The position numbers were made by a program, and so were the translations under genes. This document shows positions 40,921 through 51,493 of a stretch of 64,000 bases of DNA, piece by piece. The DNA comes from Haemaphysalis longicornis. Lineage: Eukaryota; Arthropoda; Arachnida; Ixodida; Ixodidae. Each line of letters opens with the position of its first letter. The first letter of the stretch is position 1. Where the stretch lies: assembly GCA_013339765.2 (NCBI GenBank), contig CM023452.1, positions 162,997,581-163,061,580 of the forward strand, written 5' to 3'. Below the pieces are notes generated by a model. It had not been told where the DNA came from, ran no database searches, and saw only the letters and a program-made list of their open reading frames with translations.

Positions 40921-43783
40921 TGATGTGTGTTCTTACGGAATCCCTCGGCCCATATCTATCCATCTCTCTATCTGCCTATCTACCTACCTATTTATATTGC
41001 CAACTGCGACGCGGGGCCACCCTCAGCCCTGCAACTCTTGAATCGTTAAGCCCTCCCGTGTCGTTATGGCTATCAATAAAACATATTTTAATAATCTTGT
41101 CCAAGTGAAGTTCGCTTCTTCTAGTTCCCAAACTAAGCGCGCTCTTATGCAATCTGGCTCGAGGTATTGAACCGATTCACCAACATGTTTACGCTCTGTT
41201 GAGTTGAAACGAAGGGGAATCACAACAGGCTCAAGACCCCAAAAGCCGAACCGGAACTGAAATTGAAGCTTTTTATATGCGTAACTCTTCAGATGTGTAA
41301 ACTTAAAAAATATTAGTTAGGTATAGAAAAACCCCAAAGTAAAATATAGCAAATCAACATCAGCCGATGTTTTAGGGCTGAAAAACCATAAATAAACTCT
41401 CTTCTCATTGCAGTATTTCTTCCTCAATGAAATTTTACCGCAACCTCCAGTCAAATAGGCGTTCCCTTGGGCACCCTCAAAACGTACCCAGTCGGCATTA
41501 CTATTACGAACCTGTTACACTGATGCAGGGAATACACAAATGCGATTTCATAAGGACGCAAAAACCAAGAAGACTTAAAAAAGAACTCGAAAGTGAAAAA
41601 GTCACATTTTTCTCCTCATGCAAGATGAAAAAAAGTTGTCTCATGACAACAAGTTCCTCGCAACACGAATCGCAGATGTATTACACAATTAATTTTCCGA
41701 GTGATCAGAAAACGTTGGCTTGTAAACATTTGAGAAGAATTAAATGTGGTCTTGTGAATTTTTCGCTGCAACTAAGGCACAGGGGCTCCGTCCATAATCT
41801 TTGGCGGCTAATAACACTTCCAAAGTTCGGAGACAGCAGAATTGTTAGATTGTTTTTAGCCCAGCAGTTTCCCCAGCGGGGGGAAAATATGATTGGAAGT
41901 TTCTCCTAGGAATACCAGATCAAAAAGACTTTTTTCTAAAACGTTTGCCTGACTCGGCAGTTAACCTTCAGCAAGTCACTCGACCACACTTCTACGAGGA
42001 CAAGAGGGAGCTGACGTTTTGGGCGCATTCACCCATCTAACAAAAATAAATGTCTACCTAGGGAAGAGCACATCCTTTATTCATGAGCTTTTATTAGTGC
42101 TTCTTCGCACAAGGTGGTTGCCACTTATCCTATAGGAAAATGTTGCTGGAGTACTTAGATATAATCAAGAAACCCGAACTGGAGACGACACAAGCTCGAA
42201 GCATCGGGGTGAGGCATTGAAGAGTGCGGGGTAGTTTGGGTATGGTAAGTAAGTATTACCTGGAAATATTGGCTGGACGTGACAACCCAAACAAGAAAAA
42301 ACATGGAACCTCAGGAAATATTTATATATATCTGTGCTTGTTCTTGCAATACCGGTATTATTGGTTGTTCATATGATTAATTTTTCGCAGGGTCCGAACT
42401 TCATGGTCATCTAAATGCTGTCTGTGAAAACTGAATACTACTACATGTGCTGATATTTTTCAATAGTACGGTTATTTTGCAGTATGCGCACTGTGAAATT
42501 TTTCCAGGACTCAATACTGTAGCGGATTCTGAGAAGGGTGATATTGAGCATGCGTCATCCCCACAGCTGGAGGGCAATTCTTATCTGCAGCTTCGTGCGC
42601 AGAATACGGAGAACTGGTCGAGGAAACAAAAAACCCGACGCACACGGCATTGCTCATGCAATCACAAAACGCTCTTGTAGCGTTGAAAGATAGCTGCGTG
42701 GTTTCAGTTGGCATCCGTCCCCACATCCTGCTTACTGCCTTTATTTCGCCATTAGGTGTAGTAATATCCCTGCACAAATTTTTCATGCAAGGAAATTGAC
42801 GCTTCTTTGGTCATGTGAGGAAATTGTAGGCGCTAGTACTCACGTGTACGGTCGATAGAAGCGCAATTATGGTTACAACTACGAACCTCACAACTGTGCT
42901 CAGCACTACCCAAAATGTTCCTTGGCAGAACTTCTTTTAAATTGATGGTTCCAACCGAACTCTAGTACTTCAACAATATCTGCAGATTTCGCATGTCTGT
43001 TGATGATCAATAAAGAACGTGCCTGCTACTGTGCCATGAGCGTATCAAAAACTTTCCAGAAGACCTCGTAGTTTTGTCCTTAAGAGAACATATTCGAAAG
43101 GATTGCTTTGGCTTTGAGGTAGCGTCTTGAAACGAGGCCACTTCATTCACCACCCGTTGTGCACAAGGAAGAATGAGAGAGCGAAACTAGCCTCAACGAT
43201 TTTGCTAGCAGGCGTCAGCCGGCAGCTACGATTGATGAGCGAACCGCCGAATGAAGTGAACAAATGGGGGTAAAGCTCAGTTAGAAGAGAGGACACGTCA
43301 TTGCAGCTCGGGCTCCCAAAGGCGACCTACTGGCACGCCTCCTCCGGGCCAACCTACACATCAGATGGCTTCGCATGATTACAGCGCCAAGCGGGAACGT
43401 GCTTCTCGACACTGCGGTCATCACTTTGATGCCTTTATTCGGTGATCTGGCGTGTTCCACAGGGCAAATTCTACCTCCCCAGACATTACACGCGAGGAGC
43501 GGGGCATGTGCGAACGCCTATTGCATCAGGAACACCACTTGATTGGCATAGCGAAGAAGCAGGAACATTTGCCCTGAGCAAACCGACAAAGTAGGCTACC
43601 TACAAAATATCTGGAGGACAATTACGGGTGCCGTTCTTCACAGGTGAAGAGTGTGGTGCAACGTCGAGACACGTCAAGAGTGCAACGCCGAGACACGACA
43701 AGCAAATAATTCAAGAATATGAGGCGTCTGGTGCACGGGTACTAGTTCGGCATTTTCGGTAAGGTCGTCAACGTAACGGCCGA
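40921..43783. other. No recognisable gene
   Basis: Moderately AT-rich. The longest frame (41427-41909 plus, 160 codons) is basic and cysteine-poor and matches no family I know. A short tandem of 23-24 bases, GTGCAACG.CGAGACACG, occurs at 43656-43678 and 43680-43702. Confidence 0.5.
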
Positions 43784-43837
43784 TGTACAGAGCCGTCCCA
43801 CGCTAGGTGCGCACACGGCGCAGCGCCAGCGCACAAT

Positions 43838-43894
43838 CCGGAGCTATGGTCCCTAGAAATATGTGCACATATTTCTAGGAACCATACCGGAGCT
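43838..43894. mobile_element. 41 bp palindromic insertion with 8 bp target duplication
   Basis: CCGGAGCT occurs at 43838-43845 and 43887-43894 and flanks a 41 bp sequence (43846-43886) made of two complementary arms: GGTCCCTAGAAATATGT and ACATATTTCTAGGAACC, separated by only a few bases. The right TIR of the surrounding element lacks the insertion and shows one copy of the target (CCGCGGCC), giving an internal empty-site comparison. An 8 bp target duplication is characteristic of hAT transposons. Confidence 0.75.
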
Positions 43895-44139
43895 GCGCAT
43901 CGAAGCTAAGGGGCGCAGGCTCCCAGGGGCTTGGAGGCGGGGCTTCGTGTCGTCTGCTAGCGTGGGAGAGCACCGTGCCTGCTTTGCTGTGAAGCACGCC
44001 TAACTGTGTCGGTCGCGGTGACCTCTAGCAAGCAGGATGGTTTTTTTTTAAATGTTACCATTGGACGTTAGCATTAACGCTAAAGTTTTCTTACATGCGT
44101 GGTAGGGATTGACGACAGCGCTGGTGGTTCTTTTTCTTT

Positions 44140-44311
44140 TTGCTATAGCCACTGCGCGAGCCGGGGACTCGGCGTTTTCTGCAAGGTATGCTTTCACGAG
44201 TGCTCGGCATGTTCTCGCTTCTCGAGGTTTTTGCCAGTTTTTTATTCGCGCTAAATCCACTGCGCGTGCCGGGGACGCTCGGAGGTCGCCGCAAGCATGC
44301 GCCCACGAGCC
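44140..44311 (+). repeat. Imperfect tandem duplication, ~106 bp period
   Basis: The pattern CTA.A.CCACTGCGCG.GCCGGGGAC....CGCAAG..TGC..CACGAG occurs at about 44143-44203 and again at 44248-44311. It lies inside the long-TIR element. Confidence 0.65.
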
Positions 44312-44519
44312 TTTAGAATTGTCTCTTTTTTGCTACAATGGCGGTCTTACGGCCAGTAAGATGTGCGTTGTTAAAAAAGCCGGCCGGACGGCATGTTCGG
44401 GCATAAGGCCATCTGCTTTGGTCAGCACACGCTGAAAATACAGCTTTGCTCCCTTACCCTCTTTAATTCGAGGGTGCGGTTAAATCCCGAAAAACGCGCT
44501 AGGACTTGACCTGGCCCAC

Positions 44520-44770
44520 CATGGTGGCTCCGTGGTTGGGGTGGTTGGCTATACTGAGCCGGGAGACCCATGTCCGATCCCAGTAGCAGGCGCCGGTTCC
44601 AAAAGAGGCGAAATGCAAGAACGCGCGTTTTCTGCGTGGTATCAGTGCACGGTAAAGTTCCTTGGGTGATTATTCGGAGCACTTCTCTGCAGCATTTTCG
44701 TAGCAAGAGTCCTTTTGTGACGCTAACCTCTATAACCCGAGCCAAACCAGTTCTGAAATGCCTTCAACAA
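44520..44770 (+). mobile_element. tRNA-derived SINE inside the long-TIR element
   Basis: The head GGTGGCTCCGTGGTTGGGG and a B-box-like TGTCCGATCCCAG lie ~45 bases apart. The body has GAGGCGAAATGCAAGA, TATCAGTGCACGGTAAAG and TGATTATTCGGAGCACTTCT, which I recognise as diverged forms of a body found in many tick SINEs. The copy is substituted throughout and hence old. It does not look related to the SINE pair at 40480-40920. Confidence 0.68.
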
Positions 44771-45107
44771 TACTTGCATTTAACCGGCACCGCGGAACTG
44801 AAGAGCGGAAGCTGTGAGTTCCTGTACGCAGAAACTACACAACGCGCCGCAGTAAGGAAAGTGCGCTATCCCGCAACGCAGTCGCGGCACGTTCAGACGC
44901 TACAAGCATGCCTAGAGTTAGGCGTGCTTCACAGCAAAGCAGGCACGGCGCTCTCCCGCGCTAGCAGACCACACGAAGCCCCGCCTCAAAGCCCCTGTGC
45001 GCCTTCGCCGCTTAGCTTCGATGCGCGGCCGCGGATTGTGCGCTGGCGCTCCTCGGAGTGAGGCCACGCTGCGCCGTGTTCGCACCTAGCCTGGACGGCC
45101 CTATACA

Positions 45108-46849
45108 CCACCTGGTTACGGCCCCCCAGGCGACACGACGTCTTTGCACGAAATAAAATCAGTCACCAACCGGAAATACACGCAATGGGCATGAAGGTAC
45201 ATTACAAGATCAAACATTCGCTTTTTTTATTTGTTACGTACGTGTGGGATCCCCCAATATTTTTTTTCAAAAGCCTCAGGTCATAAACCAATTGCCAGAC
45301 TGTTTTACAAAACTGTGTATTCAGAACATGCCTGAATTGATGATAGGATGATAGGATGTCTTTGATGCAATAAAACCAATATGACGAACTAGCCTTAAAT
45401 CATATCTTGGAAGTCTTACGAATTAAAGCCTAGCAGACTGCGGCATCCTCTAAAACGTGCAAAATCAAACCCACCGACTGAGGCCTCTCAGCAAGTTAAG
45501 TGTTTCTAAAAGTACGTAAAATTAGGCTGGATGATGGAAATTTTAGTTCTTTAAGATGTCGATTGTCTTGTCTCGGTTCGTAACGTTGGTGTGTGGTGTA
45601 TTAAAGAAGCGGTGCAGGTAGCTGATGGTATGGCTGCCTGGCTAAGGTGCCTTGCTGCTCAGTCTGAGTGCACTGGCTCGAGGTTAACGCGGAAGCTCCT
45701 TTCTGAAGCGTGAACACAAAATAACCAGTGTCTCTGTTTCAGAGGGCTGCGAAAATATCCAGAGGTGGTTTAAATACCACATAGGCGTCCAAAATGTCCC
45801 CCCCCAAATTCAAAGGGTAGCCTGACCGCACAAAACGCACAAAATATTTTCAACTAAGTTGTTTACCTGTACTTGGAAACGAAATATCGTGAAAGCAAGC
45901 GGACTGACTGGCAGTAATAGTTTTATATGGCCACAGCCGGGGTCATTTGGCTTAGGGCAGTTACAAGGAAAGATGGTAGACATGATGGCAGGGTGGTTTT
46001 GAAGCAGGTGGTAGGTCTCCGCTAAGTGTCGGATACATACTGCGGGAAGTTTTGAGAAAGCGGCCCACTACGAACAGGTCATTAGAGAGGAAGTCCCCCT
46101 ACGTCTGTACCCTGATGCGTAGAGTGAATCTCTAGCCGTTATTTGCAAGGCTATCGACCGCTCGAGTAGACCAAGGCTTGTGCAGCTCTATGCACCATTG
46201 AGTACACGTCCTCGTCGCCAGGTATAGACAGGAGCCTAGAATACGGCGAGTGGTGGACTGAATGGTTCTTAGTAAACAGGAAAACTTTCCCTTGCCGAGG
46301 GTACCGTCACGTTTAAAAGCGCGAGCGGATGTCCTGAAATTTTCTTAGGACGGATAAGCTTGCTTGGGAATTTATTTCGTTGCTAAAAACTTAAGATAGC
46401 TTGTTTTGTATCCCTGATCACAGCGGTTTTAATGGCGGCGACTGTGGTTCGAGGCCAGCGGTGCGACCTCTTTAATTTACCAATGGAAAATCTGGTAAGT
46501 ATTGGGGCCGGTTCGATCTCGTCAGGGTTCTAGCAATACCCTTGGCTTCCCCAGCCTCTTATATAAGGGCAGATGCGGTATTGCTGTGTAAACGGGGGAA
46601 TCCTCCAATTTACGCCTTTCGAATGGCTTTTGGTGGAGCTTAGCTGCTATGCTCATTCAATAGAGAATGCATGTGTCGCAGGAGGGGGTTTTATTCGAAG
46701 AGTGCCGGGTGAAGTGTGAAATGTCTCTAACATGCTGATAGAGGGATGGTCGATAAAATGCCAGTGAAGGTGAGCAAAGGTGGACCCGTTTGACTTTAGT
46801 TATCGTTCGTAATCTCGCGATGCGTTGGGCTTCGTCCATTTCGAAAAGG
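45108..46849. other. No recognisable gene; possible SINE head
   Basis: No coding feature is recognised. At about 45625-45695 a TGGCTGCCTGGCTAAGGTGC box and a GGCTCGAGGTTAAC box ~45 bases apart resemble a badly decayed tRNA-derived SINE head, but the match is weak. Confidence 0.35.
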
Positions 46850-46960
46850 GGGAGTTTAGAGCCCTATTGCAAGTAGGTGGTGGTTGGACATATCCTAAAG
46901 GGAGTCCGAGGGCAACCCCGGACGACGTTCTTATTATGCAACAGTTTGTATTAGTTTTCC

Positions 46961-47251
46961 CTAATTGTCCACCGGTTGCCGCTTCGTCTCACTACGGGAC
47001 CAGCCCAAGTTCATTTTGTTTATTTGAACTATGATATCTTCTACTCTAGTTTGGTCTGTGATCAAGGTACCTCGATCCCTGTCCCTAAGTGCTATTCCTA
47101 ACAATATTCTTTCCAAGGCCCGTTGAGACGACCTAAGTTTGCTTTCTGGTTGTTTAGTAAGACGCCAAGTTTCTCCTCCATACGTAATAACCAGCAGTAT
47201 GCAGTGTCCGTAAAATTTCCTTTTAGGCGACGAAGGTAGCTTACTTTCCAA
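46961..47251 (-). pseudogene. RTE C-terminal region
   Basis: The frame reads CILLVITYGGETWRLTKQPE then KLRSSQRALERILLGIALRD and RDRGTLITDQTRVEDIIVQI. This matches the RTE stretch with the P.LTYG.ETW motif followed by a helix with ..QRAMER.MLGI..RDR. The frame ends before the domain's last conserved tryptophan-rich part. Confidence 0.78.
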
Positions 47252-47358
47252 TATTTGCGAGTGCTTGCTGAGTGCTTACCAACCCATACGTATTATGGGT
47301 CGGATTTTTCTGCCGTGGTTGGGGTCAGCACTATAGCCATCTTTACGACGTAGATGTG

Positions 47359-47682
47359 TTATTTTACTTCTACCTTTTTATTGGTTAACCTGAAGCAGAC
47401 ATTTTTTCCATACGTATTTCTCATTACTTTCAATTTATTCATATTAATTTTTAGTCCCACAGCGGAGCTTTCTTTTTGCGGTTGTTCAAGAATTGTTTGC
47501 ATGTGTTCTGGAGTCTCGCTCAGCAGGACAATGTCGTCCGCAAAACTCAAAAAGCGGAGGTATTCCCCGTTTATGCTTAATTCCTTGTTTTTCAAGACAA
47601 GCTTTGTAAATACCCCCTCCAGGCATGCTGTGAAATGTTTTGGCAAGATAGTACCTCCCTGTCTTACTGCATTTTGGATCAA
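47359..47682 (-). pseudogene. RTE reverse transcriptase core
   Basis: The 107-residue frame contains NAVRQGGTILPKHFTACLEG (motif with usual GVRQGDTISPKLF; two positions changed), LSINGEYLRFLSFADDIVLL with an intact FADD catalytic box (about residues 47-50), and SAVGLKINMNKLKVMRNTYG. The upstream palm motif is not in this frame. The catalytic aspartates are present but the enzyme is split. Confidence 0.82.
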
Positions 47683-48044
47683 AACTTATCGCTTTTTTGT
47701 GGAGCTTTACCCCGCCTTGCATTGCTTATATGCAGGGGCAGGGTACATAAGGCTTATAAGAAGCCTTATATTATTCATAAGGCCTTATGTAAGCTTCCTC
47801 TATTCTCTGGTTTAATCAAATGCTTTCTCATATGCTATAAAGTCCTTCTAAAGGGGTTTTTTCTATTCTGAGGATTTTTCAATGGCTTGGTGGATGGCAT
47901 GCAGGCGATGTATGGTTCAGTATCCTTTACCACACTCAGTGTGCTCTCGCGGTTTTTTGAAATCTAGGCTAACACGTATGCGGCTGACCATGACTATAGT
48001 AATCAGCTTGTAAACACGTGAATGTATGATAATGGCTCTCTAAT

Positions 48045-48341
48045 TTATTGAGGTGTTTGGGATGCCCTTCTTAAAAGCAGAAAAATATCGTTTTTCCACT
48101 CTATGGGCATTTTTTGAGTCTTGAAGTATTGCGAAGGTACTACAGCAAGCTTTTGCAGTACAATACCTCCTTCCTCGTTCAAAATATCTATGGTTATGCC
48201 GTCATCACCTGCTTTTTTTCCTCTTTTAATACCTCTGAGAGGCTTTCCAATCAGCTCTTCAGCTACTAGTGGATCATCCCAAGTTGAGCGTGTACTATCA
48301 TTAGTTTTCACTGGTCTAACGTGCTTGACATACAGCCTCAT
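48045..48341 (-). pseudogene. RTE RT N-terminal region
   Basis: STWDDPLVAEELIGKPLRGI then KRGKKAGDDGITIDILNEEG and QYFKTQKMPIEWKNDIFLLL are the opening RT motifs of RTE (E+..+L...+..K+.G.DGI..++L...+...F.......P..W+...+..+.K). One frame spans the region. Downstream it is separated from the RT core by a region of stops (48040-47690). Confidence 0.75.
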
Positions 48342-48849
48342 GCCGAATCGTTCTGCTTCATTTATTACGACGTCTACGTTGGGCGTTATGTTTCCCTACG
48401 TTGTGCGTTATGCGTATGTCCTGTACTGGCCGATGGCTAGCTTTCTCTTAGTTGCTTTTAAGCTTCTTCATATTTCCAGCCGTTCCCCGATGATTGACAT
48501 GTATACAAGAATGACGTTTTATTTACTTCTTATAATCAGTTTCGACAGCTCGGCTAGTTCCTTGTGGCCTGCCGTACTTGATACATTCAGTTTATTACGT
48601 TTGGCAATTACTTTCTTCATTCTTAGATGGTTTTCCAGTCTGTTCCCTGCATGTAGCTTCTTCCACAGCTGCTGCTGAATTACTGAGTGCCGACGTTAGG
48701 TTGTCATTTAGCCTGTCTACACTGACATCATTCTGGTAGTTCAAAAGCGCTCATTTGTTTTGACTAGTTACTTTAAACAGCCTTCCATCTGACTCTGACT
48801 GACTCCACACTGGGTTTCTTAGTTTACACGAGTTTTTTTTTGCTTTCTC

Positions 48850-49640
48850 TTTTGAGATTAATCTTTAGCTTGGCATCTAACCATCCTATGATCGCTGCTC
48901 CTAATCTTACTGAGTACCTCTACGGCTTGCACGATACTTGGGTTGTGGCTGAAAATAAAGTTAATTTAATTTTTTTCAGGCATCGGTGCTTTTCCGTGTC
49001 TGTTTCTATTATTTCGTTTGTAGAAGAATGTGCCCATCAACCTCAGGTTATCTCTCCCTGCAACCAGTGTATCTCCTCAACTGTGGCGATTGTCTATTCC
49101 GAAGTTTCTCCCTACTTCTGTCCGATTTGCTTCTTACCAGCCTTTTAGTTAGTCTGCCATCCCAATCATGAACTGCGTAGTTGCCTTCATCGTGGCTGAT
49201 TCGTCATCTTCTTAGAAGCTGTCTACGGCTTCGTCATCATAGCTGGTTTTTGGTGCCTAGGCGTGTACTATCTTTACATGCATCGCTGGTTTACATTGAA
49301 CACAACAGCCACGACTTAATCGCTAATGTTGAAAAATGCCTCCAAGATTTTCTGCTGTTTCTTTGAGGCTTGGCAATCCCCCCCCCCCCCCTTCCCAGTG
49401 TTCTTTCGTTTCTTGGGATCCGCTGTTGCCGAGAAGTTATCCTCTAGTGAGCTTCAATGAAGCCTGCTCATGTCCTTCTAACATCGCGGAACCCAATGAT
49501 ATCCCACGTAATGTCCGAGCGCTCCTCAAGTAGTACCGCCAAGCTTCCTTACTAGACAAGGTGCGTGCGTTAAACGTTGCCAGGGTGAAGTTCCAATGGC
49601 GGCCTGTCCAGACCCAGAGCATCTTACCACCCTCAGCTGT
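48850..49640 (-). pseudogene. RTE endonuclease remnant
   Basis: Near 49600 the minus strand reads NFTLATFNARTLSS, the first strand of the RTE endonuclease (ATWNVRTL-like). At 48960-48850 it reads NPSIVQAVEVLSKIRSSDHR, the end of the same domain where SDH contains the catalytic histidine region. Between lie about 600 bases with stops and no continuous frame. Confidence 0.65.
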
Positions 49641-49830
49641 AGCGCTGTTCTGACCGCCGCCGCCGTGAACAGGTGCTCTACAGCTGGTGGGGACTAAGGG
49701 CCGAGAGCTGAGTTGTTCATTTATGGGAGGTGGCGGCCATCTACTACAGCAGGGTGGCCAGATATGTCTCTGGTGAGGAAGTGCTGTTAGTGCATGTAAA
49801 ATCCTTTGTAACACGTTCGAACCTTTCTAA

Positions 49831-50925
49831 TGTATCCTATTAGGTATCCTTGATGAAGGTTACTTCTGGAGAAGGCAGCAATTCATACCTGTATGATTGG
49901 TCACAGAGAGCTAGACGAATCAAGAGAATCCGAGAAACGTTGATCCCGGACGACATTGACGCGCACGCCTGCAGTGCTACTGACACAGCGTTTGTCTGCT
50001 TTGATTTTTAACCGGTGGTTCTGAAGAACTAAGCTGAGACGCTGGCTTTCTGTTGAGATAATATACTTAGTTGTGGCTACCTTTGAGAAAACAAATAGGG
50101 CATGGCATCCCTCAGCCTCTTGTCGAAACTAGAATAAGACTTGCTTGCTCTGAAGATGAAAAACAACAGTTTTGAGGCGCACTTAAGAATCGAGCTAAGT
50201 AATATTCCCTCGAACAAGCACAGCGCAAATCGTAATTCACGATCATGATCATTTCCATCAATAGAAATTCCCTCACATTTAGCACAACACACCGCGTTTT
50301 TCTAAGTACTGCACAGTTTCCCCTTCACTACATAATTTCCATTATTGCTCGGTGTCGTTCCTCGTGGCCGTATTGCATTTCTATCGGATTGCATCGGTAG
50401 CCTATTGGCTTTCTGTTGATGGAGTCGCTGGTTACATTCCGCCGGAATGTAACCCCGGGCGGGCTGGTTACATTTCGCCTGGCAAACACATACAAACATC
50501 TGGCCGCTACAGAAACGCTACCTTTTGCGCACTCTCGCCATTATTGGGACTCCGTATTCTAAATGGGTGATTACCAGTTCGGTTGTGTTTTAGGAGGCAC
50601 TATGAAAGGCGAAAGTAGCAACTTGTTCTCATTATTAGCAGTTATAAAAGTTCCCTCAGCTTTCTCGCAATTCTCAAACATATTAAACTAACCAGTTTAA
50701 ATCGGTGCAAATGGGAATTACTAACCTCACATGCTGAATCGTTTCGGTGTCTGCGCTGGTGTCGCACGGTGGTGTAGCTTCAAGCTAGCACGTCAGGATG
50801 GCTCGGTTCCGCTGTGTAACCATTCGAAAGACGCTCCTGTCCGTTTTTGTAGCGTAAGCTACAATGACCGAGGTTGAGCAGTTGTGCGTGCACCTTGAAG
50901 GGCCGTGCAGCGCAAGCGCGAGGAG
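49831..50925. other. No recognisable gene
   Basis: No coding or mobile-element motif is recognised. A short inverted match, CATTCCGCCGGAATG, occurs at about 50434-50448 within GGTTACATTCCGCC and GGAATGTAACC (a 14 bp-arm palindrome). Confidence 0.5.
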
Positions 50926-51040
50926 CATTGGATTGGATTGGATTAGATTAAATTGGATTGGAATGAGATTGGATTGTATTGAATTTGGATGTTATTGGAT
51001 TGGAATAATTTGAATTGTATGAAAATCCAATCCGATTGGA
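50926..51040 (+). repeat. ATTGG-type pentamer array, left
   Basis: A degenerate tandem array of GGATT-type pentamers (ATTGGATTGGATTGGATT and variants). Many units contain ATTGG, the complement of the CCAAT box. Confidence 0.9.
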
Positions 51041-51243
51041 GTACGGGTCTGTAGAGAATTGGCTGTGCGCATTCGCCGGTCTCCGCATTCCGGAGGAGTG
51101 ACGTCATAGCCGCGGCAGATGCGCTGGCGCCAGCGCATGCCGAGCTGTGCGCTTCGTTTGCGCAGTAGCCAATCCTGACGCTGCCCCCGAGCAACTTGAT
51201 AGCCGTTTCGTGTGGCTCCTGCATGCGCGAGGAGAAGTGACTC
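51041..51243. promoter_or_regulatory. CpG-rich, promoter-like core between pentamer arrays
   Basis: This stretch is far richer in CpG than its neighbours. It contains TGACGTCA (51099-51106, a perfect CRE), the 20 bp perfect palindrome ATGCGCTGGCGCCAGCGCAT (51119-51138), TTTGCGCAGTAGCCAATC with a CCAAT box, and GCATGCGCGAGG resembling an NRF-1 site. This combination is common in TATA-less promoters, but no linked gene is visible, so regulatory function is a guess. Confidence 0.35.
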
Positions 51244-51366
51244 GGCTGGACTGGACTGGACTGGACTGGACCGTACCGGACTGGACTGGAGTTGACTGGA
51301 TTGTATTGGACGGGACTGGACTGGACTAGACTGGATTAGATTGCATTGGATTGGATTAGATTGGAA
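51244..51366 (+). repeat. CTGGA-type pentamer array, right
   Basis: A degenerate array of GGACT/GGATT pentamers. The left part is mainly CTGGA, the right part shifts to TTGGA, and the array is in the same orientation as the one at 50926-51040. Confidence 0.9.
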
Positions 51367-51493
51367 ATCGTTTTAGCAGCAGTAAGCATGATAATCAGCT
51401 AAACCTAGATAACCGGGAAACTTAAGAATAACAAGCTAAACCACAGCTCACAGTACGTATATCCTGGCACGGCTGAGCTAAGCCAATGCTAAT

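Larger units (their letters stand above)
43784..45107. mobile_element. Long-TIR DNA-transposon-like element (non-autonomous)
   Basis: The left end from 43784 to ~44007 and the right end from ~44915 to 45107 are inverted repeats of ~195 bp at high identity. They run outer to inner through TGTA.AG.GCCGTCC, GCTAGGTGCG, CAGCGCACAATCCG, CGCGCATCGAAGCTAAG and GAAGCACGCCTAACT. The left arm has an extra 41 bp palindrome (43846-43886). The interior has no transposase and contains a SINE (44520-44770) plus an imperfect tandem duplication. A clear target duplication at the outer ends was not seen. Confidence 0.75.
46850..49830 (-). mobile_element. RTE-type LINE, minus strand, decayed, nearly full length
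   Basis: From the 5' side (right) it has an endonuclease start (49640-49560), endonuclease end (about 48960-48850), a linker, an RT start (48341-48045), the RT active-site region (47682-47359) and the RT C-terminal region (47251-46961). This is the usual RTE layout: one ORF with an APE endonuclease and an RT, no RNase H. Each part needs a different frame. The GAT-rich 3' end typical of RTE is not seen, so the 3' end is probably lost. Confidence 0.78.

Noticed and set aside
44520..44600. A functional tRNA gene
   Set aside because: The A and B boxes are decayed, no acceptor stem forms, and a tick-type SINE body follows directly.
43784..45107. A complete autonomous DNA transposon
   Set aside because: No frame in the interior has transposase motifs; the longest belongs to the SINE or the arms.
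48121..48678. Plus-strand frame of 185 codons, rich in S, F and L
   Set aside because: It is antisense to the RTE RT N-terminal region and linker; the minus strand carries the recognisable motifs.
50926..51366. A CRISPR-like array
   Set aside because: The repeats are contiguous degenerate pentamers without spacers, and the sequence is eukaryotic.
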